Assembly (NCBI GenBank): GCA_036768485.1
Contig: JAVLUZ010000271.1
Coordinates: 3,206,309 to 3,270,308 of the forward strand
Length of the DNA: 64,000 nucleotides
From: Mermis nigrescens
Taxonomy: Eukaryota; Nematoda; Enoplea; Mermithida; Mermithidae
Reading direction: 5' to 3'
Of this stretch, positions 33,995-46,482 are shown piece after piece (positions within the stretch are counted from its first letter, which is position 1; every line of letters begins with the position of its first letter). The notes below the pieces were generated by a model. That model was given only the letters and a program-made list of their open reading frames with translations, searched no databases and was not told the origin of the DNA. Both the position numbers and the translations under genes were made by a program.

Positions 33995-36440
33995 TCCCGA
34001 AAAGTCCTTGTACATTCTAAAAAATATTTGCCGAATACAATGAAGCGTGATCGAAAAATTCACTTAGGTATATATGTCATAAAAAAACAGCATTTTTGCA
34101 ACGTTCAACAAATGCAAAACAGTCAGAAAACAAAGCACAAATATTAGCAACACAATACTTACGGTTTTTCTGTAATATCAAAGGCGAGCATTCGGATCGA
34201 TAAAAAGAATCCATACTAACGATTTCTAGTAAATGCGAACCACTTTATACTCTAAATGCTAATAGCAAATACTATCGGGCAATAAAATGAAAATGCATCG
34301 CCGCTGTACTAAGTAACAATTTTATCCTGATCTGAAAGACAGCTTCGGTGCAGCATAGTCATATATCAAACAGCTCAAAATTTTGGAGGGAGGGTCGACC
34401 ATTTCCGAGGGGTGCTCTTCAAATTTTAGTAGCCAAAAACTGGGAATTTTCGCAGTTTATCAAAAGTTTCCAATTTTCAATAAAAACATTTTTTCTGCCA
34501 TTTTCAAGGTCGCAGATTACAAAAAATTAAGTTATACTGCGCGGAAACCTAGATTAAAGAAACAATTTTGTAATTTTTTGCACAAATTTTCAAGAAATTT
34601 TTTTCAATTCTACTATTTTTAGCATTGTTTACATCCAGTTAAAGATTTCTACTTAATTACGATTCAAACAGCATTTTTGGATTATATCAAAGTTCGATTA
34701 ATTTGAAGATTCGAACAGTGGAATGCAGTATAACATGTACCCGATTTAGGTCGACCTATTGCATCTATACATCGACCTAAGCATCTATACCTCGATCTAA
34801 GCGGGAGAGAACCTCGACCTAAGCAGCCGAAAACACTTCTCAGATACACTAAGCCTAAGCCTAAGCGTCATTTAGGCAGAAACTTGAATTTTCTCATATC
34901 TAATCAAGTAAAATGACAGAAAAAACATGCAAAAAATTGTTTTTTCAAATTTAAAAATTTTCAAACAGAATTCTTTTTTGTTTCCGCGCGATAAAAGTTA
35001 TTTTTCCGTAATCAGCGACCTTGAAAATGTCAGATAAATACAAATGTAAATAAATACAAATAAAAAATAAAAATAAATATATACAAATCACATACAAATG
35101 CATAAAAGTATTTTTTGCTGAAAAGTGGGAAAAGGTGAAATATCTCAGCCTTTATATATAAGGAAAGGGTGACACTAACGACACGCTAACCACAGACAGT
35201 AAGGGAGTGATGGACCTTCTCGAATCCTTAGTTAGGTACATGTTTAAACATAGTGCTTGATGCATAAAGAAAAGATACACAAGGTCAAAGTCCGCTCAGA
35301 GACAGAATCCCTGAATCCATGCGCACGCACCATACAGTGTTGTTAGCGCAATGATCATGAAAAGAATTAAACGTTTAACAGGGCAGACAAAGTCATATAT
35401 CTTATTTATCTTAGGTAGGTGGCAGGTACAACCTAATGAAAACATTTTTTGTTACCTAAATTTAAACCTATGAATGCATTTAAGCTTATTATAGTATCTG
35501 CATACCTAGCACAAAATAGCTCAACTGCACATCATAAGTGTGATGAGAAGAATTACTTTCATTGAAATCAGGCCCATATCCAGGAGATTAGGGGACACGT
35601 GCCGCCGCCCCTCGAAATAAAATAAGACAATAGTTTTTCCTTTACTCCCCTTTGCTGTCCAGCCAAAAATCGCCAAACATTTTCGGCGCTTCACAATTAT
35701 AATTAGTCTATTTAATCCCAAGCGCGCGGTTTAAACAATCAATTATTAGGGTCTTCACACAACCTAAAGCGTATTTTGTATGTCTTCTGTTTTGCACAGG
35801 TTATGCAGAAAATAAGATTTGTCCGGGAGGAGTGTCAAGAAATATATATATTGCTTATTTTTGTGTACGATTCGTGACTTAGAGTCATTTTCAGGCACTT
35901 TTTACGGCTAAAAATGGAATTTTCAAATCTGAAAATCTAGTTTTCAACCCGACTGAAAAATCTTGACCCGCACCTCACAACACGAGACCCGAGGTTTTTT
36001 GTATTCTGTCAACCCGACCCGACCCAAGGGTCGGGTTTTGGGGTCAGATACCGAATTTTTATCTCTGCTTTGCTTCTTTCGTTTCTGAGAAATCTGATAA
36101 TCTACAGTAAGTGCATTTGTTGCTTTAAACGTGCAAGAGGAAGCACTTGCATGTAGTGCGTTGCTTTTCAAATCTCCAATCTGGAATTGTAGTTCTCCCT
36201 AAGAAACTTGGCAGACATAGGTGTACTGAAGAGAGCATATGTTTGGACATGTGCAGATAAGGTCCGGCGAATATTAATCAATTCAGAGCGTTACAATCGT
36301 TGATTTACAGCGGCTGAAAACTGTTAAGTGAAAGAGCACGTAGAGATAACTTTGGGAAACCCTAATTGACTATTCCTAAAGTTTATAGAAACAATTACAC
36401 CAGAATTTTCTGTGGGACCAATGAGCATATTGTGCATAGC
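33995..36440. other. Intergenic, mostly unexplained
   Basis: Begins with the resumed hAT-like remnant (to about 34040). 34375-34520 is a decayed TGTAACGG-like repeat. 34745-34860 has four CTCGACCTAAGC-like imperfect repeats. About 35780-36065 is a reverse-strand copy of the GGGTCGGGT repeat also at 56360-56870. No gene was recognised. Confidence 0.35.
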
Positions 36441-36457
36441 AAGCGATGGATAGCTTA

Positions 36458-37004
36458 TAGTCTGTTTCATTTATTCGAGAGCTTTTTAGTCAATTCTTTT
36501 AAGGGCTACAGTAAGCTAAACAAGACGAATTACTGTACTTCAGCAGATCAGCTCAGTGAGGGCGAGTGGCTAGAATTCTTCCATTTTTAATGCACTAATA
36601 CGCCCAAATAAATTTGATTTAGGCATTTAATTAGTGCTGGGACATACAACAGTAAGTGCGCTAAACAAAAGGCTATCGGCTGGAATCGAACCCGGGTTGC
36701 TTCGACAACAAGCAAGAGGTTTTACCACTGAGCTATGCTGGAGTTGGCGGTTTTTCTTAACATCTTAGTGGATTGTGTTTAAAGTGTCGACTCAGGATAA
36801 AATGAATAAGCGATTTTTATCAGCAAGTTAATTGATCTGCTGGAAGACGAGAATAAATTATGCCGCAAAAATGTTATTGAAAACCCCTTCTTTGCTACGT
36901 AGCTAAAGTGAGATCTAGCGACTTACAGTAAATAAGAAATAAGGGGTTACTGTAACCTCCGAAAACATTTAGTGAAAAAGCTCTCGGATAAATGAAACAG
37001 ACTA
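36458..37004 (-). mobile_element. TA-flanked inverted-repeat element with an internal tRNA-like module
   Basis: 547 bases. The ends TAGTCTGTTTCATTTATTCG and (complement) TAGTCTGTTTCATTTATCCG continue as matching arms for about 35 bases and are flanked by TA. On the minus strand the interior runs from GGTTACAGTAACC through CTCGTCTTCCAGCAGATC and the tRNA-like block to TTAGTGCATTAAAAATG. A second copy, cut by the window edge, begins at 63496. Confidence 0.85.
36672..36741 (-). repeat. tRNA-like Pol III promoter module inside the element
   Basis: The minus strand shows an A box TAGCTCAGTGG and a B box GGTTCGATTCC at normal spacing, with an anticodon-arm-like stem TTGCTT...AAGCAA around a 7-base loop. 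The acceptor stem does not pair well. I read it as the head of a tRNA-derived repeat, not a working tRNA gene. Confidence 0.7.
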
Positions 37005-37102
37005 TAGCTATAAGAACCGCAACGTAGGTAGTAAAATATAAAAAATCAATAGGCTTCAATGGCTTTTCAGATTGGCAAGCGAAAGTTGGACGTTTCACTT
37101 AC

Positions 37103-37381
37103 CTAACTTACAGTAATTGTAGATAGTGTATCTACACGTGCCGTTACACGTACGGCTATTACGCATCTTGGTGCGTTTATTTCGACCATCCGGTCTTTTA
37201 GTTCCACTTTGGCGATCCAGCCATATGTTCCGATTACTTTACAGTCGGATAGTTTCCGACAGTAGGACATGCGGAGGCCATCCAGCCACGCAGTGTCATT
37301 GGTTGGACTTCTTTTCGCCAAGTGTTGCGAGGGACACGAAAACGCGAATTTACTGTGGAACCCCCATAAGTCCCCTATCAT
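37103..37381 (-). CDS. Unidentified coding-like ORF with a donor site
   Basis: The minus-strand frame reads MIGDLWGFHSKFAFSCPSQH, TAWLDGLRMSYCRKLSDCKV, GTYGWIAKVELKDRMVEINA and PRCVIAVRVTARVD. It runs into a consensus gtaagt donor at its end and lies about 100 bases from an inverted-repeat element. It may be an exon of an unknown gene or a fragment of a retroelement polyprotein. No catalytic motif is visible. Confidence 0.3.
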   Translation of the reverse strand: MIGDLWGFHSKFAFSCPSQHLAKRSPTNDTAWLDGLRMSYCRKLSDCKVIGTYGWIAKVELKDRMVEINAPRCVIAVRVTARVDTLSTITVS

Positions 37382-39154
37382 TTCTTTACACTTAAAACAT
37401 AGGCGACATGACCGCTATTCACGTTGAGCCTGTGCAGAGACCCGAAAAATCCATGTGCAAGTAGCACCCATTTTTTGTTTTAAAAACATTTACTTTCTCT
37501 TGTCTTCTTATATTACTGTAGGCCTCCCTCCAATTATTATTAGTTCGGTTGCTGCGGCAGAAGTGCCTTTTTGCTTCCCGGCGTGTCGTCTTCGACTTTA
37601 TCAGCGCCTAATCCTGTAAATTGGTTTAATTAGATAAAAGCAAGAAAACTAACTGTCTAGAGGTGCATTATATCGCAGGCACTTAGGGATTTGGAATCAG
37701 CCGTCCACGACCTTGCTTTTTGCCGGATTCTTTTGGGTAAAACTTTTTGGTTATTACTTTGCTCAAGATTCATCAATCCTATTTCGAACCAAAAATCTAT
37801 AAAAATTATTACATAATTTTTAGAGTGGATGACAGCCCGGATAAGAGCTCTTTGTTGTTGTGATTATTGTACAGAGTGCTATTGGAACCAAAATTCGGAA
37901 GTAGTTTCGCCGTAGGTAATCTGGTGCGAAATTCTTTCAATTCCTTTCGCGAAAAATATTATTTTGGTCTAAAATAGGTCTAAGGACCTAGGGTAAATAC
38001 CGGGGTTACTTAATTACTCCGTGTTAGGAACTGCGGTCGGAATTCCCCTCCCGTCATCAATATAGTTACCGGACCTATAACGTCCGTGGAGATTTTAGGC
38101 AGTAAGTATTCAGAGACAAGTGGAAGATTGCAGGTGATTTGCTGCAGCTTCCTGACCAGCGCTAGCTGTAGCATAGGTACTTAGGTAAGCCCCGAAGGTA
38201 CCTACTTATTGTGGTTTGTTGCTTTCGTAGTTGTGTGTGTGTAGGATATCTTCCCCGGCGGCATGCTGTCGGTTTAGGTATCCTTACATACTGCAAGTAC
38301 TTAATCAGCAAGCACCGTTGCGCGCGCTAAGACAACTCCAAAGTGACAACCACATCAAGTTACATTATGATATTCAAACTGTATGTTTACTTTTATTGAA
38401 AACACATGAACACAGTAACGTAACTGAAATAGCAAAAAAGCGGTTACCCACTTGTTAAACGAGAAGCAGAATTAAAATATGACGCGCGAAATCGTACAAA
38501 AGCATGTAAAAATGTTAGACAAACTCCCTTACCTATCAACGCACGAAATACAACGGAGTCGCTGGCAGTAGGTAGCTACTTTACTTTAGAAAACTATTGT
38601 TCATTGCTTAATTACCGTAGCCCCGAATTAACCGCACCCACTCATTTTAGCGCCCTCTTCATTTTAACGCCCCGGGAAATATCACTTGAATATATAAGCG
38701 ACCCCACTCATTTAACCCTCCCTTTACCGTGTCCTACGCTGGAGGCATAATGAATCACTTTCGTGGCATTTTTTTCTGTTCTACCTTATCCATGTGTCCA
38801 AAACTTTGTCTAGCCTCGTTTTGGCTACTCGGTTACATCGTTTTTAATGGTTTAACTCGAGGAGGATTCATAGTAGTAAGAAACAGGCATTTTTTGGCCT
38901 AATTACAATGATATCACAAAAACTCAAGATGGGAAAATGAGGTTCTAATAAGAAAATTTAGTGGTTTATTCCTTTCCAGCTCTTTAAATGCATCTTCTGG
39001 TGAAATCTACTTTTCTGGTTTTTGAATAATGTCCAACAGGTGCCTATTCTTACGCATTGTGATAGTTTTTTAATTAAACCTCTTTCCAAAAATAATTTTC
39101 ACAGAAAATAACATACATATTCAGAAAAAGCATAAAAATTTCACTAAATGAAAG

Positions 39155-39410
39155 CACACATGGGCGTGGGGTTTGGGGGTATGCACCCCCCCAGAAGTTG
39201 AAATACCCCCTCCCCCTCCCAGAAATCAAAATACCCCCCAGAAAATTTTTTTTTGCTTTTTTAGCAATTTTTGGATGCCATTGGATAGTGCTCGATGAGA
39301 AACGTCGAAAAATGGTGTTTTTTTCGCCATACAACCACTTTTAAGACCATTTTTTGACCTTTGAAAATTTTTTCACCCCCCCCCCAGAATTTTGGTGCTG
39401 CCCACCTATG
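39155..39410 (+). mobile_element. Short element, TGGGCAGC family, perfect 8-bp duplication
   Basis: 256 bases from CACACATGGGCGTGGGG to GGTGCTGCCCACCTATG, flanked by AATGAAAG at 39147-39154 and 39411-39418. Two further members are in the window (39470-39736, reverse; 50123-50361). Confidence 0.92.
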
Positions 39411-39469
39411 AATGAAAGTAATAGCTGTCAGGGAATGTTAAGACGGCATAGCTTAATATGCATTAGGAG

Positions 39470-39736
39470 CATACGTGGGCAGCAAGAAAATTCTGGGGGG
39501 GGGTGCAAGATTTTTTTGAAGGTCGAAAAATGGCCTTAAAAATGGTGGTATGGCGATAAAAACACCATTTTTCGACGTTTCTCATCAAGCACTATCCATT
39601 GGCATCAAAAAATTGCGAAAAAAACGAAAAATTTTCAAAAATTGAATTCTGGGGGGGGGGTATTTTGATTTCTGGGGGGGGAGTATTTTGGCTTCTGGGG
39701 GTGCATACCCCCCAAACCCCCCCACGCCCAGGTATG
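39470..39736 (-). mobile_element. Short element, TGGGCAGC family, reverse copy, perfect duplication
   Basis: 267 bases from CATACGTGGGCAGC to CCACGCCCAGGTATG, flanked by ATTAGGAG at 39462-39469 and 39737-39744. With 39155-39410 it forms a near-palindrome of about 580 bases with a 59-base spacer. Confidence 0.92.
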
Positions 39737-40050
39737 ATTAGGAGTTTATGCCATGATGGTGCACTTCGACTGCAAAAACATGATGGTAAACGGAGGGCTA
39801 AGCGCCGCTTTAATTATAGCAGCTTTTTATCCTGTGTGTACTATGTAAAGTATACTGACCTATACTATTATGTATGTTTCAGATTCGTAGTTTAGGGATG
39901 TAACAACATGTTCCTTAGATTAAAAAAATTTGGAAGTAGACATGGCAAAATTGACTTGAAAATCTAAGCGCCCCCACTCATTTAAGCGCCCCTCCCAGAA
40001 TCAACTTGAAACAATTAACGCCAGGGCGGTTAATTCAGGTAATACGGTAA

Positions 40051-42390
40051 GATCTATAATATTAATTTAGAGTTGTCTGTGTGTGTGTGTGTGTGTCCGA
40101 GAAAAGCGTTTTTACTGTATAATCGAGTGACCCTCGTATTTTGACTCAATGGATATTCGGACCCGTTTCCGAATTTTCGATCAAAATGGCTCCATCGGGC
40201 TTCTGAAACCTGGAAACGACGGATTATTGTAAAACATTTTGGCGGCTCTAACATATTACGTAATTGCCGCGGGGCAAATTTTTTATGCCGCCCTAGACCA
40301 GCTTTTGATGCGCTATCGATTGGTGCAAACCACTTTGCACCGCAGTGTAAACTGACAAAAACCGTAAGAAAAACGCGTTTTAACGTTGCATTTTTATGAA
40401 TATCTCAAATCGCAGCGGATAATTTTTATTTAAATTTAAGTGATTTTTCAAGTAATGCCTTGGACGACCTTACTGTGGAATTTGAAGCAAATTCACGGAT
40501 TGGTTTTTGAAATACACAGGAGACCAATCATCCCTATCCATAACGTAAAATTTTGGGTTTTGTCGTTTTGCAGGAGCATAACTTGGGTGTTACTCACTAA
40601 ATTTTGCCCCTAAGGTTTATTTGACCTCCACTTCCGAATTAACTACTCAAAATTACTGAGCTATTACCTAAAGCGGCTAAAAAACGGGTTAACGGAAAAT
40701 TAAGATTGTAAAAAATGTGAACAATCAATACAGACGAGCTCGCAGTATAATCCAACACTTTACGTGGAACGTTTTGCGTTTGTTTACAATGCGGACAAAT
40801 CTAAATTAATTTCCTGCGCAGTTTACAATGCCCTCTAATTGACATACGAGCAGGAAAATGGAGCTGAAAACTTTTTTAAACTCAGCTAAATGGAATGATT
40901 CATGGTAAAATTATTAAGCTGACATTGTAAAGTTTTGTGAGCTAGTTGATTTTAAATAATAATTAGTGGAGGCAAGCTTAGGAAGATTAATAAATTCTGA
41001 TTAGCGCTCCTTAACAATATTTCGATATGTTCGTCATAAGACTTATAGTTTATGATGTCGGAAATCTGGATTACGTCGGTCACCACTTTTATCTAGCTTT
41101 TTTGCAAATGGGGAGCGAAGCGATACATTTGCAAAAAAGATTGATCTAGCAAAAGGGGCAGCGAAGCGCCTCTTTTGCTAGTATTTAAAGTTTACTTAAT
41201 TAAAGAACTGGTTGCCTAACGTTTGTTGCTTTGTAAACTGCGAGCGATAGTTTTGAGATTATTCATTCCTCCTAATTACGACAGGCTAAAATGAAAAAAT
41301 TGATTATAGAAATTTATAAGCAAGAATTTTCACCATGTTCTTTACTACAGCCAAAGTGAAAACAAAATTCATAATGCAACTTATTTGCATCAAACTTGCG
41401 CCAGTGAATCAGACGTAAAACTCATTTAACAAGCTTTTCAAAACTGGACGTTCAAAATCGTTTATTTTCTATTCTGTATAAAAAATCATTGGTTTTCTGG
41501 GTGATATAACAGAACAAATAAAACGTGCATACGTGCATGAAAAACACAGTTACTCAATTAAGCTAATTTCATTAGAAACAAACGATAAATTTTCAAAAAT
41601 TCAAAATCAAATTTCCGCTCTCGAAGAGGTTAGCTTACATTTACGTTAAGAAGACCAGGAAAAATGGGTAGATATACGAGTATATGTAGGTACATCTAAA
41701 AGTTACAGAAAGCGGACTATAGTAGTAAAGAATATGAAAAGATACAAATTTTTGTGCCCGCTTAAGCATCAACTCGGGTAAAGAAATTGACTTATCTAGT
41801 GTTAAAATTACTTGGGCATTTTTTTTTAAATAATCTTTCATCTTTAAAAAATCATTTTTCCAGGCTCATGTTTGTCTCCTCATGAGCTGATTGCATTCAT
41901 TTCAAAGCTGAAAAGGTCGGATTTAATATGACTTAAGCAGAACTTTAGTTGTAATTTTGATCTTTTTATCCTTTATTTTATATTTCACAACACTAATGCT
42001 GACTCATACAATGACGCTACTGCAGCCATAATCGAAATCCAATTCAGTCGCGCTAAAACCGTATGATTAAGTAATAATCATAGACTGACAAATAACTGCA
42101 TATTCCGTAATTACGGCAAAACAATTAATCGCAAGCACGAGGAATTCATACAAAATAATTGATTATGTTACGTGAGACATTGCAGAAATGACGTTATTAT
42201 CAAAATAAACATTAAATTTAACTAACAATGCCACCTTGACGCCATGTTGATGCCGGTAATTTACGATTGTGTGAGTAACGTAAGTAAGAAGATATATTGA
42301 AGAATAGAACGTAATTTTTCGATTCCGTCGTGCTCCATCGATTTAGGACAGGTCTAAAGCAGACGACAAGAATAAGTATACATGAGTCAT
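40051..42390. other. Intergenic; GT run and two hairpins
   Basis: 40075-40096 is a (GT)n run. 41097-41139 and 41146-41181 are two adjacent hairpins with AGCGAAGCG in their loops. The rest is AT-rich with no recognised gene. Confidence 0.5.
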
Positions 42391-42772
42391 CATGGGCGTA
42401 CACAGCGGGGCGCCTCCCCCTTAGCCCAAGAATAAATTTCAAAAGGTAAGATAATGCATGGAAAATAATGAGAATTGGCATCTTTTTATCGAAAAATCAC
42501 GGAATTTTTCGGCGCTTCGCGCCATGGAATCATTATTTTCAATTATTTAGACACAAGCGCGACCAAAAAACGTAATTTTTCATAGCTTATTGAGAGAAAA
42601 TAAAATTTTTTAGAAAAGTTTTCAATTTTGTGAGCTTAACGGATAGAGCAGGTTCGGAAACGTCAGACGATGAACTTTATTCGGTGCCCCGGTGAACGTA
42701 TCTTAAAATATAGGGTCATCAATTTTAGAATTTTGGACCGCCCCTTCCTTAAGAATCATGCGTACGCCCCTG
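42391..42772 (+). mobile_element. Short element, GGGCGTAC family
   Basis: 382 bases from CATGGGCGTACAC to GCGTACGCCCCTG. Flanks TGAGTCAT and TGTGTCAT agree at 7 of 8. The interior contains GGCGCTTCGCGCC at about 42511. A degenerate member begins at 3448. Confidence 0.85.
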
Positions 42773-43559
42773 TGTGTCATGTAGCACTCAACTCAGTATG
42801 TATTTAGGCCAAATTTTTTCACCGAAAGTTATAAGCGACTTTTGACCATCATTTCAAATAAGCAAATAATTATGGAAAATTTTTGCACAAACATCGTAAC
42901 CGAGAAAATGTGAGGATTTAAAAAAGAATGTGTTCACTTTTAAGAATAGCAGAACCCAGAACTTTTAATTTAGACAGCGGCTGATATTGGTCAGTAGTAC
43001 CATACATGGGCAGCGAGAAAATTTTGGGGGTCTGGTTGGGTAAAATCGCCAAAAATCGCCAAAAAATAGTCAAACCCCGTTAAGAAACACTCTGAGGGGA
43101 CCAGGGGGCTCCGTGTTTACTAAACAAGTGTGCTTACTGACTGAGTTGACAATTATTCACTTCCGCATGTCTTACAGTGACACTAAAGGATCCATGATTT
43201 TCTGACAGGGGAGAGGGGAAACTATCCGAAAATTCGCAAATTATGCTCAAAGTACCGGTGTTTTTGCTGTCCTTTGATAGGCAGAACTATTTCTGATGCA
43301 GAAAGATAAAAAAATTTCGAAATTTCCCAAACTCGCAAAATTAATGCAGAAATCGACACAAATCGCCGAAAAATGGTCGAGAAATTATTGTACAAAAAGT
43401 ACTCTTCTGACGTGAATTTAAGCTTTTTAGAGAGCCAAGAAAGTCAGAAATGTCATTCAGCGAATACTATCCCGGTGCGAAGCGCTGGAAAAATTTGAAA
43501 AATCAAGATAAAAATGGGTAAAATCATCAAAAAATACATACCTATTCTTCATTACGCCT

Positions 43560-45772
43560 AGAGCTGCACACTTTGCAAATTTTACTACCCGGGTACCCGG
43601 CTATTTCATTACCCGGGTACCCGGGTAATTCAGGTACCCGGGTGCGGGTATACCCGGGTATACCCGGGTAGGACCTTAGATAAAAGAGAATGCAGTGAAC
43701 ATCGTTTATTTACGGTTGACAGCAGTAATCGTACAGGGTCAGATCTTCACCCCCGGTCGGGGTCGGGGTTGAAGATTAACAATTAACATTGCATGATTAC
43801 ATACCAATTTAAAAAGGATAAAAACTATACTTCACTTGCTTATAGAGAATACTAATAAAGCTGGTTAAGTTCAAGATTTTATTTTCATTCCAAGTTCAAA
43901 CATGGTTTTAGCAATTTAGCATCACTTTCAATTTTAATCACTAATCGCTCTCGCTTTTTCGCATTCTTCCACAGTTTTTTCTTAACGGTATTCTATGGCG
44001 CACTGATTGTGAGGAGCCAACGGCGCGAAGCGCCAAAAATATTCGAAATTTTTACCGTTTTCATGTAGAATTTACGGCCTTTTTATTGACAAACATTTCG
44101 TAAATCATAAGTGGCGCAGAGCACCAAGAAATTCAGTCATTTTTTACCACCCTTAACATGTTGTATAGATATATGAATACTGAATACTAATAGTCTGACA
44201 GAGCAGAACAGGAGAACTACGAATTCTAAACTTAGTATGAAGATATTTTGACTGATCCAGGCTTTTAAACGCAATGCTGGAGCTTTACAAAAAGAAAGAC
44301 AATCATCGGCGGTGCTATATGCAGGAAAATTTTGACGTTTTTACTCTTTAAACTCAATTTATACCGCTTAAATCATACAGAAAAGATTAACTGATTGCGG
44401 CGCGAAGCGCCAGGAATTTTTAAAAATTCTTAATCCTTTTACCTTTTCTGTCCTCCTAAATATCTCTAAATATCTCTTTGCACGTGTAAAACGAGATTGT
44501 ACGGCTGGGGGTCTGGGGTGGCGCGCTCAAGCACCCCCAACGGGGTCCGGGGCAGAACCCCGGAAAATTTTGTAAAAAAAGCACTCTAATTTATTAGTAA
44601 CGTTAAAATTTTCGCAAATCGGCAAAATCTCGGTTCTGGATTAAGCTAAGCCCCAAAAAACCTTTAATTGATGAACTCCAACACGGCACAAAACTTTTGA
44701 GCTGAAATGCGTTTTTCAACCTTTGCTAAGTGAGAACAGCAACGGGTCGCAACCAATAAGTCATTGAAAGATGTATCAATGAGAATTTTGTTCTTACCGT
44801 TTTCAGGCCCATTTGTGGCCTTCTTATAATAAATAGTTCAGAAAACAGAAAATGCGCAAAAACACAAGAAAATTTGGCCATTCCTTTTATTTAAAATAGG
44901 ATTATGTGTCTTTGTAAAGAAAGACAAACGAAACAAAGAATAGACAAACTGGTACACAAAATACAAAAAAAGCAGAGAATAGACAAACTGTTACGCAATC
45001 ATTTTCTCACTTTTACTATTAAGCTCAACAAGCATGCGCAGTTTCATTCAACGAACAAATAGTGCATTAAATTACTAAAGTGATGTGAAGAGCTGGATTA
45101 TTTTAGCTGATTCAAGCTTTTAAATTCATTGAATCTATATAGCAATAAATAATAATGACTTGGCGCGAAGCGCCGGAAAATGTTGACAATATTTCTTAAA
45201 AATTTTGGGGGCTACGCCTATGGCTGACTGCATTTGGAACATCGATAGGCTTTGAATCAGGTCTAACTAAAACAGTTGCGCGCACGATGTGAATAAAAGT
45301 TGCAGTCTAAATTTATATAATGGTCACAGAAGTTAATACATTAGAAAAAAGCGTCGCTAGCAGTTAAATTGTTGTTCAAATTTGTTTACAATAGAGAATA
45401 AGAAGAATTCGGCACAAATAAAATAATTTAACTAAAGACCTGAATAATGGAATTTGCCTAAACCGTATATGCGATATACTGTGACAATAGGAAATATTAA
45501 CAGACTCGCTATTTAACAATATACGGTTGATTATATCAAATCACATTTACATTGTGATTCAATCGCACTTTAGAAGCAATACGTTTCTAGGTTTCTAATT
45601 CGATTCTTAGCACATATTGCATAACTGCAGTGCTAATTTTCCATTTTATATTAGGGGATTCGGGTACCCGGGTATACCCGGGTACCCGTCGGGTACCCGG
45701 GTAGTAAAACTATTTTCTACCCGGGTACCCGGATACCCGGGTACCCGTTCGGGTACCCGGGTGCAGCTCTAT
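43560..45772. repeat. Region bounded by inverted CCCGGGTA palindromic blocks
   Basis: Left TAGAGCTGCAC followed by repeated ACCCGGGTACCCGG (43591-43672) is mirrored on the right by repeated CCCGGGTACCCG (45657-45763) and GTGCAGCTCTA. The 2-kb interior has five or more GGCGCGAAGCGCC-type hairpins and no gene. Flanks share only TACGCC/TGCGCC, so mobility is possible but unproven. Confidence 0.5.
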
Positions 45773-46056
45773 GCGCCCAAATATTTTTTGACGATAGGGG
45801 CGGCCGCCCCTTCCCCAACCCCGCGCCCTCCCTCTAAATCCGCTAAAGTACAGTGATCTTATATCTATAAGTACTATAATAGGGCTAAAAATTATTGTAT
45901 CTCTCTAAATGTTGTTTTGATTTTAACCTTCACTGTGCACAAAACGTGTTCTATTCCAAAAAAGATGTGTACACTAACCGGGTTTACTTGACAAAAGATG
46001 ACTTTACATTGCCATTAAGCCATGTGTTCCAGGCAAGTGTTTACAACCCGATGTCG

Positions 46057-46482
46057 CATAGGTGCACAAGGTCAGGGTCGGCAGGGAAGGGGTGAAATGC
46101 CAAAAATCTAAAACAGTAAATTTAACGTACACGATTTTTTTTGCTGTTTTAATGATCAAAATGGTCAAAATAGCCTATAAAACGTTTATTTCGTGTTAAT
46201 AACACATTTTAAAAGCATTTTTAGTCCATTTTGACTGCATTATATCACTTTTAACACTAAAAAATGCAAAAATTTATCAATTTTGGGCCCTTTTTGAGTA
46301 AAAAGTACTTAAAAGTACTAATCTGGCGCGAAGCGCCGGAAAAATTTTGACATTTCTACTGATTTTGATGTCAAAAATGATGCAGAACAAGACCTGTTTG
46401 CTCAAAATCGCCGGACAGTACCGGTCTAGCTGACCCCTCAGGGGAGTAATACCCCCCTCACCCCCCCCTATGTGCATGTGTG
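46057..46482 (+). repeat. Repeat of the CATAGG...CCCCTATG family
   Basis: Starts CATAGGTGCACAAGGTCAGG and ends CCCCCCCTATGTGCATGTG. The middle has CTGGCGCGAAGCGCCGG and GTCCATTTTGACTGCATTAT. Related copies are at about 3770-4170, 54583-55775 (reverse, interrupted) and 56428-56706. No clear duplication at this copy. Confidence 0.65.

Larger units (their letters stand above)
38612..40050 (+). mobile_element. Inverted-terminus element with two later insertions
   Basis: The left end TTACCGTAGCCCCGAATTAA and right end TTAATTCAGGTAATACGGTAA-type sequence are inverted copies, each next to CCCACTCATTT.AGCGCCC. Two short elements (39155-39410 and 39470-39736) sit inside with perfect 8-bp duplications. 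A reverse-strand relative without these insertions lies at about 61680-62232. No long frame is present. Confidence 0.7.
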
